This document shows positions 1 through 9,600 of a stretch of 33,268 bases of DNA, piece after piece. Positions within the stretch are counted from its first letter, which is position 1; each line of letters opens with the position of its first letter. The notes under the pieces were generated by a model. That model was given only the letters and a program-made list of their open reading frames with translations. It ran no database searches and was not told where the DNA came from. Both the position numbers and the translations under genes were made by a program. Origin of the DNA: Candidatus Scalindua sp. (GTDB taxonomy: Bacteria > Planctomycetota > Brocadiia > Brocadiales > Scalinduaceae); the NCBI GenBank assembly GCA_018670825.1, contig JABHIW010000030.1:1-33268 (forward strand), given 5' to 3'.

Positions 1-1608
1 ACTCTTACAAATAATTTCGCCATGATGCCCTTCCACAGTCTTCATTGTCAAGGCAAGACCCAAACCGGTGCCGTTAACTTTTGCACTATAAAATGGATCA
101 AAAACCCGTTGTATATCCTCTTTACTGATACCTGATCCGGTATCAGTAATATAAACTTCAATACAATTATCCTTTAGCCTTGTAGATATGCTTAATTTGC
201 CACCTTCAGGCATAGCTTCAAAAGAGTTCTTCAATATATTAAGAAACGCCTGTTTTATCTGATTTACGTCAAGCAATATTAGTGGGAGATCAGGAGCATA
301 ATTCTCTTTTAGAGCAATACCTCTTTGCAGCCTCTCCTTATTAAAGAACTTTGAAAGTTCAATTAACACACTATTAACAGAAACTGGCTTTGTATCCAAC
401 CTGGGAAATCTAGCAAACCGTAGATACTCGTCACTCATTTCAGTTAGAGTATCCACTTCATTCAGAATAGACTGAATGAGATTCTCCGCATCACTCTTTT
501 TCTCTCCATTATCGTTACTGATTTCATCATACAACAACTCCGTATTCAGACTAATTGAGCTTAACGGATTTCTTATTTCATGGGCAACCTTTGCAGACAT
601 TTCACCAATTGTTGCAAGGCGTTCAGAATGTAATAACTGCTGTTCCAGTTTTTTTCTTTCTGTAATATCATGGCTTGTCAAAACAGTACCCCAATATTTA
701 CCACTGGAATCAATTACTGCAGAATAGGTGTTATAGAGAAAACCATTCTCAGTCTTTATTTCCTGATGCTGTGAAGTTTCTATTCCCTTTCTGAATCTTT
801 CAGTTATATTTGACGCTACTCCTCCTATATAAGGGATCTGGTCATCTTTTACTGATTTATTTAATATTTCTTCTCTCTTTACTTTCCATGCTTTTTCAAT
901 TTCCCTATTGCACATAGTCACCTTATCATTAGGGCCTATAACAATAACACCTTCAGCCATATTCTCTAATGTAGATTTTATCTCAAACATCACATTATCT
1001 CTGCTTTTTCTTAATCTATCCATTATAGATGTCACAAAATATACTGAAATAAAGATTGTGCTTGCAAGAGCAAAGAAGACACACAGTATGTAAACTTCAG
1101 AATGCCAAAGTTCGTCACTATATTTAAATGCAGAAAACGTCTGTAACGGCTGATGGGGTACTATAGAATAGTACTCCAGTATTAAAAGTAATGCAAAAAG
1201 ACTTGTAGCAAATAATGCCTGTAGATAACTATACTTTTTCTCTAAAAATATTCCACCTATTATGGCATGAAACAAGAAGTAAAAGATAAATGGATTTTCT
1301 ATGCCACCTGCAAAGTATATGAGGCATATAAGGAAAAAATGATCTGTCATGATTTGCACACCCGCATGCAACTGTACAGATGCAAATGTTTGCAGCCGGA
1401 GTGCACTTGTATTCAAATAGAAAACGACATTGGTTAATCCAATAACAACGCCTATGGTATATAATGGAACAACATGCTCCACAACATTAAAAACACTGCT
1501 GAAGATATAGGTCGTAATAAACAAGCCTGATATGGCAACCCAACGCAGCAGAATCAGCCAGTGTATGCGTTCAACTAATTCTGCCGTTTTTAAATTTTCC
1601 TTAAACAC
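1..1608 (-). CDS. Membrane-bound PAS sensor histidine kinase (3' end cut by window edge)
   Basis: The frame is open from a GTG at 1608 to the window edge, giving about 536 residues; the C-terminus is missing. A TAG stop lies immediately before the GTG, and AGGAG sits nine bases upstream, so this start is well fixed. The first ~190 residues are hydrophobic and could form about six membrane segments. A PAS-like sensor domain follows (~195-325, containing ENMAEGVIVIGPNDKV). The kinase core has an H-box (AKVAHEIRNPLSS, His near 343), an N-box (FLNILKNSFEAMPEGG, ~455), a G1 box (DTGSGIS), an F-box (FDPFYSAK) and a G2 box (GTGLGLAL). All catalytic motifs look intact, so it should autophosphorylate and pass phosphate to a response regulator. 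The signal is unknown and no partner is adjacent inside the window. Only a few residues after the G2 box are probably lost. Confidence 0.93.
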   Translation of the reverse strand, partial: MFKENLKTAELVERIHWLILLRWVAISGLFITTYIFSSVFNVVEHVVPLYTIGVVIGLTNVVFYLNTSALRLQTFASVQLHAGVQIMTDHFFLICLIYFAGGIENPFIFYFLFHAIIGGIFLEKKYSYLQALFATSLFALLLILEYYSIVPHQPLQTFSAFKYSDELWHSEVYILCVFFALASTIFISVYFVTSIMDRLRKSRDNVMFEIKSTLENMAEGVIVIGPNDKVTMCNREIEKAWKVKREEILNKSVKDDQIPYIGGVASNITERFRKGIETSQHQEIKTENGFLYNTYSAVIDSSGKYWGTVLTSHDITERKKLEQQLLHSERLATIGEMSAKVAHEIRNPLSSISLNTELLYDEISNDNGEKKSDAENLIQSILNEVDTLTEMSDEYLRFARFPRLDTKPVSVNSVLIELSKFFNKERLQRGIALKENYAPDLPLILLDVNQIKQAFLNILKNSFEAMPEGGKLSISTRLKDNCIEVYITDTGSGISKEDIQRVFDPFYSAKVNGTGLGLALTMKTVEGHHGEIICKS

Positions 1609-2174
1609 CTAAGTTAGCTCCTGTTTCGATCTATTACTATTAACGTTATCGTGCAAAAAACTACTTATCATACGCAAAACAAAATCAAACAACAGAGTTA
1701 TATAAATTAGTAATTATGTCGAGATTTGCACAAATTCTCAATAATCAGTGGAATACTTATCGATTGTTGACCTCCTCGTTCCCCATTCTTGCAAAAAGAG
1801 AATTAAACGGTAACGATACTCCACAGATTAAAAAAAGAGAAGTTTTCCGCTTATCCACTCTCCTAATAATGGTTATGGAAAAACCATAATCCATACTGTT
1901 ATAGCGATATCTTTTAAGCACTACAAAGTCAATAAAAAAATGTGAGTCAATTCATCAAAAACACATATTAATTTATACCAATAATTACATTAAGAGAAAA
2001 ACATATAACTATTATTTTTATATAGCATACCATTGACATCATATTTGTTATTTGTATAATCAGACGCCACCTGTAACAGACAACGCAGATGGCAGTTATT
2101 TAACTATATCTAATCAGAAAACAAAATTTATACAGACATTAGCTCATAAAGCCGATCTGCCAGCAACCATCATT
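1609..2174. other. AT-rich divergent intergenic region between the histidine kinase and holB
   Basis: This gap separates two divergent genes. It holds the Shine-Dalgarno sequence of the kinase near its left edge, a small inverted repeat (ATGGTT at 1869 with AACCAT at 1882), the holB promoter (2033-2060) and a ~110-base holB leader. I see no further gene or RNA. Confidence 0.6.
2033..2060 (+). promoter_or_regulatory. Consensus sigma70-type promoter for holB
   Basis: A perfect -35 hexamer TTGACA (2033-2038) is separated by 16 bases from a perfect -10 hexamer TATAAT (2055-2060). Transcription should start near 2067. This lies inside the longest open frame of holB, which can be read back to a TTG at 2052, and so argues that translation begins further downstream. 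Confidence 0.75.
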
Positions 2175-3218
2175 ATGCCATTAAACGATATTCTTGCACA
2201 GGATCATATTATTGATCACTTTAAAAAAGCGATAAAAGCTGATCGCCTCTCTCACGCATATATTTTTGCCGGTCAGGACGGAGTTGGGAAGACCTTGTTC
2301 GCGAAAGAATTTACAAAATCTCTTTTTTGCGAGAATGACAAAAACGACTGCTGTAATTTATGCCCGAACTGCATTCGTATAGAAAAAAACTGTCATCCTG
2401 ATGTTTTCTATACAGGCAGAGAAGCAAAAGCAAAATTTATAAAGATTGAAGATATCAGAAATTTGCAGCATTCTGTAAGGTTCAGCCCACTTGAATCTGA
2501 CTACAAAGTATTCATCATCAAAGACGCAGACAGAATGAATGAGGAGGCTTCAAATTGTCTCTTAAAAACACTTGAAGAGCCCTCACCACATACCATATTT
2601 ATCCTCATCGCCAACTCGATCACACCTGTTAAGGAAACAATCAGATCAAGATGCCAGATAATCAGATTTCATCCAATCCCAACCCATATAATTGAGGAGC
2701 AATTAACAAGTAAGTATGAGTCTGCTGATCCAATCAAGATTGGATGGGCCTCAAGGTTTTGTAACGGAAGTCTGGGAAATGCGCCGGATCTATTGGATAA
2801 CAATTATTACGAGATGAACAATGATATTGTTACCCGTATGATCGAACCAGATATGGATAATCTTTTTTTAGCCGAGTACATTATTGATTCCTATTTAAGC
2901 ACAGAAGACTCTCTAGAAGAAAAAAGAGAGACTCTTAAAAGTATTTTAAATTGTATTTTACAATTCTACCGGGACCTGTTAATTGTTAAAATCAGGAATG
3001 TGCAAAACGACCAACTCAATAAAATATTTCTTCTCAATGAAGATCGTGAAACCATCCTGCAACGGTACGTCAATTACTTAACTCAGGAACAGATAATAAA
3101 TGTAATTGATGAAATTCTAACCTCCTTCAAATATATCGATTTCAACCTGAATATTAATTTACTGGTCGAAAATATAATTACAACAATTACCGTATTAAAC
3201 TCTAAGGCAAGGCAATAG
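2175..3218 (+). CDS. holB: DNA polymerase III delta prime subunit (clamp-loader AAA+ ATPase)
   Basis: Delta prime is part of the clamp loader that places the beta sliding clamp on DNA during replication. From ATG 2175 the protein has 347 residues, normal for HolB. It begins MPLNDILAQDHIIDHF, followed by a Walker A motif (GQDGVGKT, near residue 35), a four-cysteine zinc module (CCNLCPNC and flanking Cys), the segment KDADRMNEEASNCLLKTLEE in the Walker B/sensor region, and an SRC arginine-finger motif (RSRCQIIRF). The frame is open back to a TTG at 2052, but that start would overlap the -10 box at 2055-2060, so I chose the ATG, although it has no clear ribosome-binding site. It is the only confident plus-strand gene in the window. 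The intact P-loop means a DnaX-like paralogue cannot be fully excluded, but the length and C-terminal region fit HolB. Confidence 0.88.
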   Translation: MPLNDILAQDHIIDHFKKAIKADRLSHAYIFAGQDGVGKTLFAKEFTKSLFCENDKNDCCNLCPNCIRIEKNCHPDVFYTGREAKAKFIKIEDIRNLQHSVRFSPLESDYKVFIIKDADRMNEEASNCLLKTLEEPSPHTIFILIANSITPVKETIRSRCQIIRFHPIPTHIIEEQLTSKYESADPIKIGWASRFCNGSLGNAPDLLDNNYYEMNNDIVTRMIEPDMDNLFLAEYIIDSYLSTEDSLEEKRETLKSILNCILQFYRDLLIVKIRNVQNDQLNKIFLLNEDRETILQRYVNYLTQEQIINVIDEILTSFKYIDFNLNINLLVENIITTITVLNSKARQ

Positions 3219-3273
3219 CCCTCACCAACTTATCGTTGTAGAACACCTATAGTCTACTCCAAGACGACAAACA

Positions 3274-5001
3274 TTAATCGCTAAAGTGTAGGGTGACAGA
3301 TGTTATGTTTTTGCTTGTATTAATTTTTACACTGTCGGCCAAATGATGAATCAAATAGCCTGCCATGTCACGAACTGCATCGGGATTATCTAATAAATCT
3401 TCCGGGGCAGGGCGCTTTGTCGGCAGGTGGAATCCTTCACCACGATAGCACACTTTCAGGGTGCAGCCGTATTCATCAAAAGCAACACTGATATCTACTG
3501 TTGCTTCTCCTTCTATCAGGTTATGTCCAGCGATGACATCAATCAATTCATTGGTTGCATGGTCGAGTCGTGCCACAACCTCTGACCGGGCACTCCATTG
3601 ATGGCCCAGGTGCCAGATCAATTGATTCACACTGTCTGGCCATTCATGATCCAATGCTATCTTATGGCTAAGTTTCTTTTTACTACCAAGCTTAAATAAT
3701 GCATTTAGCAGGACGGCAACCAGAACCGTAATTGACAAAGAGGTCGCAAATATCGAGTCCAGTTCTTTAGGAAGATGATCCAGTTGTACCAGCAATGTGT
3801 CATGTCCAAGTCCGGCAATAATAGCGATACCCAGGCAAATAGTTTTACGATTGTCCAAAAGCCTTGAGGTCATTATTTTCAAGCCACCAATAGTGATAAA
3901 CGAAGCGACAAAGATTAAGACAGCGCCAATTACAGAAGGTGACAGACTGATCCAGGCCATGGCTACCGACGGGAAAAATGCCAGGACAATAAATAAGCCA
4001 CCAAGCACAAAGGCCACAATGCGGCTCGTAATCCCTGAAGCCTCTGCCAGACCAACTGCACCGCCACTGGCTGTTTGAGGCACACCATTGATTGCAGAAC
4101 AAGCGATATTGGTTAATCCTTCAGCCAGGAGGCCACGTCCAACACCACCCATGTCGGGGCTTTTCCAACCGGAATCGTTGGCACGCTGAGCGATGGTGAT
4201 AACACCGTAACAGTTAAAGGATAACGCCAGACCGACAATGACAAAATCCGGGACCAATCTCCAGTCCAGCGACCATCCAAACTTTCCAATTGATGGAATG
4301 GCAAAAGGTGCAGCATTAACAATATTCCTGATAGCTTCATCTGGTACCAAACCCTGTTGATAAGCCAGAGCTTGTCCGGCAATGAGACCGATAAAGACCG
4401 AGAAGGCACGTCCAAGTCCTCTTGTCCAAAGGTTAAGAACGACAATGACGATAAGAGTGAAAAAACCAACAATGTAGCATGACGGTACGCACTGAAATTC
4501 TGTGCCAATGCCCAGGAAGTTTTTTAGCCCGACCAAACCAAGACCTGAGCCAAGCATAAATACGGTAAGGCCCGCAATCTCAACGGGAAAAAAAGCTCGC
4601 AATTTAGTGATAAAGCGACTGGCACAAATTTGTACCAGTCCTGCGATCGACATCATGCCAAAAGCCAATCCCAGGCCACCAGTCTTTACCGCTACTAAAG
4701 CAGCAGGAAAGGCAACAGACGATGAATGCATAGGAGCAAACAAGCCAACACCAATACCAAAACGATTTAATGCCTGTAGCATGACACCAATTCCGGCACC
4801 GATCATGGTTAAGGTGACTAGGCTGGCCACGTCGACTACGCCCAAACGGGCTGCACGGCCCAACACCACGGGGAGGGTCATCAAGGAGCCTAAAAATGCC
4901 ACCTGTTGCAGGGCCAGCATAAGGCTTAATGGGAGCGGTGGTCGGTCCTCCACCCAATAACGAATACCATCCGGTTTTATTTTTTTTGATGGCTGAGGCA
5001 T
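3274..5001 (-). CDS. NCS2/UraA-fold permease with C-terminal RsbW-like (HATPase-type) domain
   Basis: Residues 1 to ~435 form a polytopic membrane domain of the xanthine/uracil permease family (opening YWVEDRPPLPLSLMLALQQV, with many Gly-rich helices). Residues ~450-575 are soluble and resemble the anti-sigma kinase fold (ARLDHATNELIDVI, CYRGEGFHLP, MAGYLIHHLAD, then a final strand ending VTLHF). In that domain the ATP-site residues look degenerate: the N-box Asn position is Val, the G1 Asp position is Tyr, and there is no GLGL, so it may bind a partner without hydrolysing ATP. The ATG overlaps the carbonic anhydrase stop in TAATG, implying translational coupling. Classical members move nucleobases with protons; the carbonic anhydrase partner suggests bicarbonate or another anion instead, an inference. 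Base composition looks more GC-rich than in flanking genes, possibly a sign of transfer. Confidence 0.8.
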   Translation of the reverse strand: MPQPSKKIKPDGIRYWVEDRPPLPLSLMLALQQVAFLGSLMTLPVVLGRAARLGVVDVASLVTLTMIGAGIGVMLQALNRFGIGVGLFAPMHSSSVAFPAALVAVKTGGLGLAFGMMSIAGLVQICASRFITKLRAFFPVEIAGLTVFMLGSGLGLVGLKNFLGIGTEFQCVPSCYIVGFFTLIVIVVLNLWTRGLGRAFSVFIGLIAGQALAYQQGLVPDEAIRNIVNAAPFAIPSIGKFGWSLDWRLVPDFVIVGLALSFNCYGVITIAQRANDSGWKSPDMGGVGRGLLAEGLTNIACSAINGVPQTASGGAVGLAEASGITSRIVAFVLGGLFIVLAFFPSVAMAWISLSPSVIGAVLIFVASFITIGGLKIMTSRLLDNRKTICLGIAIIAGLGHDTLLVQLDHLPKELDSIFATSLSITVLVAVLLNALFKLGSKKKLSHKIALDHEWPDSVNQLIWHLGHQWSARSEVVARLDHATNELIDVIAGHNLIEGEATVDISVAFDEYGCTLKVCYRGEGFHLPTKRPAPEDLLDNPDAVRDMAGYLIHHLADSVKINTSKNITSVTLHFSD

Positions 5002-5696
5002 TAATGACCCTCAACAGGCAGGAACTGCCCGGTTTTCGGATTGGTTACCCACAAGTCCCCGCTTTCCAAGTCAAACCACCATCCATGTAAATTTAGACTG
5101 CCAGCATCTACACGTTCTTTTATCCATGGATAGGTCTTGAGGTTTTCGATGGAATGCAACACTGATTGGCGTTCAACCAGATAGGAGTAAATTTTCAATT
5201 GCTCTATGGGAATCGATTTTAGTGCACCTGTTGCCGGATCAATTACTTCCTGCCGACAAGCATTCTCAGCAATGGTTAGCCATGGACCAATAAAGTCAAA
5301 TTCAGGTGCATTGCCTGCCGCTGTATCAATTGCAGCCTTTATGCCTCCACAATGAGCATGTCCGAAGACTACGATATTTGACACATTTAATGCTTTAACA
5401 CCATATTCAATTGCGGCACGTACACCATGTCCAAGATCATTAGCAGTATCATATGGTGGTACAAGATTAGCGACATTACGAATAGTGAATATATCTCCCG
5501 GCTTGGAGCCACAAATCAGAGCAGGGTCAACACGTGAATCACTGCAACCGATCATAAGAACTTCAGGGTGTTGATGATCAGCCAAACCGGCCATATAGTC
5601 TTTGGATCCCTCATATTCATCCTTACGAAAATCGAGTGCACTTTCAATCATCTTACTTATTTTACCATCAAAAATGCTTTTGTTGAATTCACACAT
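5001..5696 (-). CDS. Beta-class carbonic anhydrase
   Basis: This enzyme interconverts CO2 and bicarbonate with a zinc ion in the cytoplasm. The 231-residue protein shows the beta-class signature: CSDSRVDP supplies Cys51 and the Asp53-Arg55 dyad, and GHAHCGG supplies His113 and Cys116. It is similar in length to typical beta enzymes. I chose ATG 5696; a GTG three codons upstream (5705) is possible, and neither has a strong ribosome-binding site. The stop shares one base with the permease start (TAATG), so the two are very likely one transcript. A promoter-like pair lies just upstream. The pairing suggests that bicarbonate produced or consumed here is linked to the transporter, as in known SulP transporter/carbonic anhydrase pairs; that link is inference. 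Confidence 0.93.
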   Translation of the reverse strand: MCEFNKSIFDGKISKMIESALDFRKDEYEGSKDYMAGLADHQHPEVLMIGCSDSRVDPALICGSKPGDIFTIRNVANLVPPYDTANDLGHGVRAAIEYGVKALNVSNIVVFGHAHCGGIKAAIDTAAGNAPEFDFIGPWLTIAENACRQEVIDPATGALKSIPIEQLKIYSYLVERQSVLHSIENLKTYPWIKERVDAGSLNLHGWWFDLESGDLWVTNPKTGQFLPVEGH

Positions 5697-5723
5697 TGTT
5701 GTCACAAGTTTACCGCACAGAAA

Positions 5724-5751
5724 GTTATAGTGATATAGACAGGGTATTCAA
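5724..5751 (-). promoter_or_regulatory. Likely promoter for the carbonic anhydrase-permease unit
   Basis: Reading the minus strand, TTGAAT (5751-5746) and TATAAC (5729-5724) are 16 bases apart, matching the sigma70 consensus at four and five of six positions. The predicted transcript start is ~20 bases before the ATG at 5696. Confidence 0.45.
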
Positions 5752-5863
5752 ATATGTTATTTAAAATATTACAAACAGTATTAAAATAGCGAATAAAACT
5801 CAAGTTTATTTTATAAGTTAGATTTAATTAAACCGTCAATACGGACAGGATAAAAATATATTT

Positions 5864-6676
5864 CTAGCAGTATTCTTGCCTGAGTTGTGTTATCAGTTCA
5901 TCATTGAGCTTTTCCCGTTTTCGTATTTCAGAAAAGCGGCTAAGAAAATCGTCAGTAGTCATACGAAGTTTTTCAGATTCGCTGATATTTTCAATAATTT
6001 TACCACCATGCATCATAATTGTTCTGTTACCCAACTCAAGGGCCTGTTGCATACTATGAGTAACCATTACGGCAGTTAGCTTATCCTCTTCTACAAACTT
6101 CTTTGTCAGTTTAATAACCTGGGCTGCAGACTTCGGATCGAGGGCTGCAGTATGCTCATCAAGGAGTAGGACCTTAGGTTTTTCCAATACCGCCATGAGA
6201 AGCGTTATAGCTTGACGCTGCCCCCCTGACAGAGAGCCAATGACATTGTCAAGACGGTCTTCGAGGTCCATCTCCAGATACTGTATCTTTTCAGAAAAAG
6301 CCTTCATCAACTCTTTATGTAAGCTGACTTTCGGATAACGCGCCTTGCCCCTCAAGTGTGAAATGAGAAGATTCTCAGCGATCGACATATCCGGAGCCGT
6401 ACCCATAAATGGGTTCTGGAAAACCCGTGCTATGTATTTTGCACGATAGTAGTCCTTCCGCCTGGTGACGTCTGTCTCGCTGATTTCAATTCTTCCTGCA
6501 TCCGGAAGAAAGCTGCCTGCAATAGCGTTGAGGAGTGTTGACTTGCCTGAACCGTTGGTCCCAATAACGGTAACAAACTCTCCCTCGTTAACAGAGAAAT
6601 TGATACCCCTGAGGGCATAGACTTCGTTAATAGTCCCCGCATTAAATGTTTTGTGTAAATCCTCTATTCGAATCAT
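5864..6676 (-). CDS. ABC transporter ATP-binding protein
   Basis: This 270-residue cytoplasmic subunit would power the adjacent fused permease. All nucleotide-binding motifs are present in order: Walker A GTNGSGKST (~39-47), Q-loop VFQNP, signature LSGGQRQ, Walker B VLLLDEHTAALDP and switch histidine VMVTHS. It resembles the ATPases of the uncharacterized importer family whose permease and receptor form the COG4120/COG2984 pair (the TrpXYZ-like group). The ATG lies four bases after the stop of the permease gene, so it is the last gene of the operon. No clear terminator follows before the carbonic anhydrase promoter. Confidence 0.92.
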   Translation of the reverse strand: MIRIEDLHKTFNAGTINEVYALRGINFSVNEGEFVTVIGTNGSGKSTLLNAIAGSFLPDAGRIEISETDVTRRKDYYRAKYIARVFQNPFMGTAPDMSIAENLLISHLRGKARYPKVSLHKELMKAFSEKIQYLEMDLEDRLDNVIGSLSGGQRQAITLLMAVLEKPKVLLLDEHTAALDPKSAAQVIKLTKKFVEEDKLTAVMVTHSMQQALELGNRTIMMHGGKIIENISESEKLRMTTDDFLSRFSEIRKREKLNDELITQLRQEYC

Positions 6677-6680
6677 CTTT

Positions 6681-9600
6681 CTACTTTATCACCTTTGTGC
6701 ATTTTTTTAAAAATTCTTCAGATATTGTTATTCCGTATAGGTCTGCAAGAGAGACATTGATATTTATCTCTTCTGGCACATATTCCTTAATGGGAATATT
6801 GGCAGGTTTTCCCCCTTTGATAACCACTTCAGCAATTCGTCCTGTTTCAACACCTACCTCCCGGTAATCGGCACCAATAGAGACAAATGCCCCTTTCTCA
6901 ATGTCAGTTGATGAATTTGTGAAATAGGGGATCTTTTTCCGTTTCATCAGATCCGCAATAGAATCCAAGGCAAGGATAACCGTATTATCTCCTGATGTAA
7001 GGAAAATATCGACACCCCTGCTAATGAGTGAACGTACGGCATCCATTACCTCTCCGGTGTTGCTGACGGTAGACTCAACAAGTTTAAAACCATATTTCCC
7101 AACGGCATTCCTGGCATTTATCGTACATACCTCAGAATTCGCTTCTGCCGGGTTCCACACAATCCCGATAGTTTTTGCATCAGGAAAAAGCTCTCGCATA
7201 GCGTGTATAGAAGCGGCAACCGGCTGTGGAGTCGCGACACCAGTAAGGTTTTCCTGATGGATCTCCGGTGTATCTGCGACACCAGCCTTATAGGGAGAGG
7301 TAACACCTCCAAAAATGTGATCAATCTTTTTATTGGCGTTTGCAATCACCTGGAGCGAGGGAGTTGATATCGTCATAATATAATCGTATTTTTTTCTTAC
7401 TATATCCTGAGCAATCGTCTGTGCAATACCAAAATCTCCCTGTGAGTTCATCCTGTCTACGGACAGGTTGTACTCAGTGAGAATGCCACTCTCATTGAAA
7501 CGGTCAAGTATTCCATCCACTATTTCATCAAGAATATAATTGTCCGAAAATTGAAGGATTGCCATCTTTTTTTCCGGCTTTTCAACCGGTGGAACAGCTA
7601 ATTCCTTTTGAGAATCTATAACGTTGTCAGCTTGTTTTATAAATTTTTCAGATATGGAAAGTCCTTCTGCCCGTGCAACATCTAAGTTTATAAAAAATTC
7701 AGTCGGCTTTGTTTGAGTAATGGGTATTTCCGTAATTTTTTCACCCTTTAATACCCGTGCAATCACTTGTCCTCCCTCATATCCGGTTACATAATAGTTA
7801 GGTCCCAGGGCAGCAATTGTATGGTTATCAATAAATGCCGGATCAATTGAAAAGAGCGGTATCAGGTTTTCAAATGCTACCTTTGCAAAACTGTCATAAC
7901 TGACGTTCAATGTGTTATCACCAGGATTGAGAAAAACTTCAACGCCTTTTGCGGCAAGAGACCTTGAGGCATCAAGGACCTCTGTAGGATTACTTACGGT
8001 TACCTCTATCAGTTCCTGTCCTGTGGTTTTCACATGAGCCCTTGCCTTTAGCAAGACAGACTCCGAATTTGCCTCGGAGCTGTTCCAAACCACTCCCACC
8101 TTGTTTCTATCCGGAAACATCTCCTTTATCAAATCAAGCATCTCTTCTATCGGAGGAAAGCAGGCTACACCGGTCATATTCGGCAAATGATCAGTAGGAT
8201 CCTTTGCCACTCCAATCCGGTAAGGATCATATATGTAAGTAAAAACCACCTTTTGCCTTGTGCTATTATGTGCCTGTTGAACGCTTGCCTGAACAACCGG
8301 TGTGGAGAGCGGCACGATAATATCAACATTCCTCCTCATCAAATCCTGCATGATTGATGTGATAGTGGGAAAGTCAGCATTTGCGTTTTTATAGACAATA
8401 TCAATATTCACTCCATCAAAATAACCGTTATCTTCAAGTGCGGCAATAATACCGCTTTTAGCCTTTTCGACATTAGGCTCAATGGCAAACTGGACAATGC
8501 CTATCTTTTTGCGCTTCACCTTCCTTGAAACTTCCCCCTTATTTACAACAATTTCAGCACTGTTTAGAATGTTTTCAGGAATAGTAATATTGAGATTACG
8601 GGCTATATCACGGTTTACCATCATTTCAAGTCCCGAATACTTTTGGAAAGGGATATCCTTCGGATCTTCACCTTTTCTCAAAATCCTGTCGGTGAGGTGG
8701 GCAGCCTGGATACCGCTGATGACATAGTTGTACCCGATTGAAGCCAGTATACCATCTTCCGCATGGAAGACATCACTCATATACACGGGAATATTACGGC
8801 TTTGAGCTACCTTAACAACGGCATCGATAGCAGAATAAACCGTGTTGTCCGGAGGAAGGACAAAGGCATCAATATGCTTCGCCATAAGAGAGAGTGCGTG
8901 TTCATACACCTCTGAGGATCCGGAAACAATACCAGGCACAAAGACTATTTCAGGATAATCTTCTTTCAACACCGTCTTTAATTCATTTACATTAAAGACG
9001 GCATTTGCCTGGGACTCATCCCAAAGAGTACCAATAGTCTTTATTCCGGGAAGGGTTGCAGTGACAAGCTCCATGAGTTTGTCCATAGGGACCCAACCAT
9101 ATACACCAGTAACGTTCGGAAGATGCTCCTTGTCATTCTTACCGGCATCAATGACAAATGGATTGGCAACAGTTGCAAATACCACCGGCTTGTCCTTAAT
9201 TTTATTGATTGCGGCCTGTGTACAAGGCGTTGAAATAGACAAAACGAGATCGACTTTTTTATTAATAAAACTGTCAAGGATAGTGCTGATGGTCGCAATA
9301 TCCCCATGAGCATTTTTCAAGCTTATATCAAGGTTTTTGCCCTCAATGTATCCAAGTTTATTTAATTCCTTAACATAGCTGTCACGGGTAATATTGAGGA
9401 TGGGATGATCCACAATCTGTACAAGTCCGATCTTGTACGTTTTTTCTATCGGTTGACCGGATGAATTGACATGACTTTTGGTTTTGTAACTATATTCTTT
9501 CCATCCAAAATATCCTCCAAAAATGACGGCTATCCCGACAATGCCGTAGACAATCATTCTACTCCAGTCAGCTCTCTTACCAGCAGTACCTTTCGCCATA

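Noticed and set aside
4502..4960. Frames of 130-150 codons overlapping the permease gene on both strands
   Set aside because: They are out-of-frame shadows of the permease; the permease frame has the coherent membrane domain and the coupled start.
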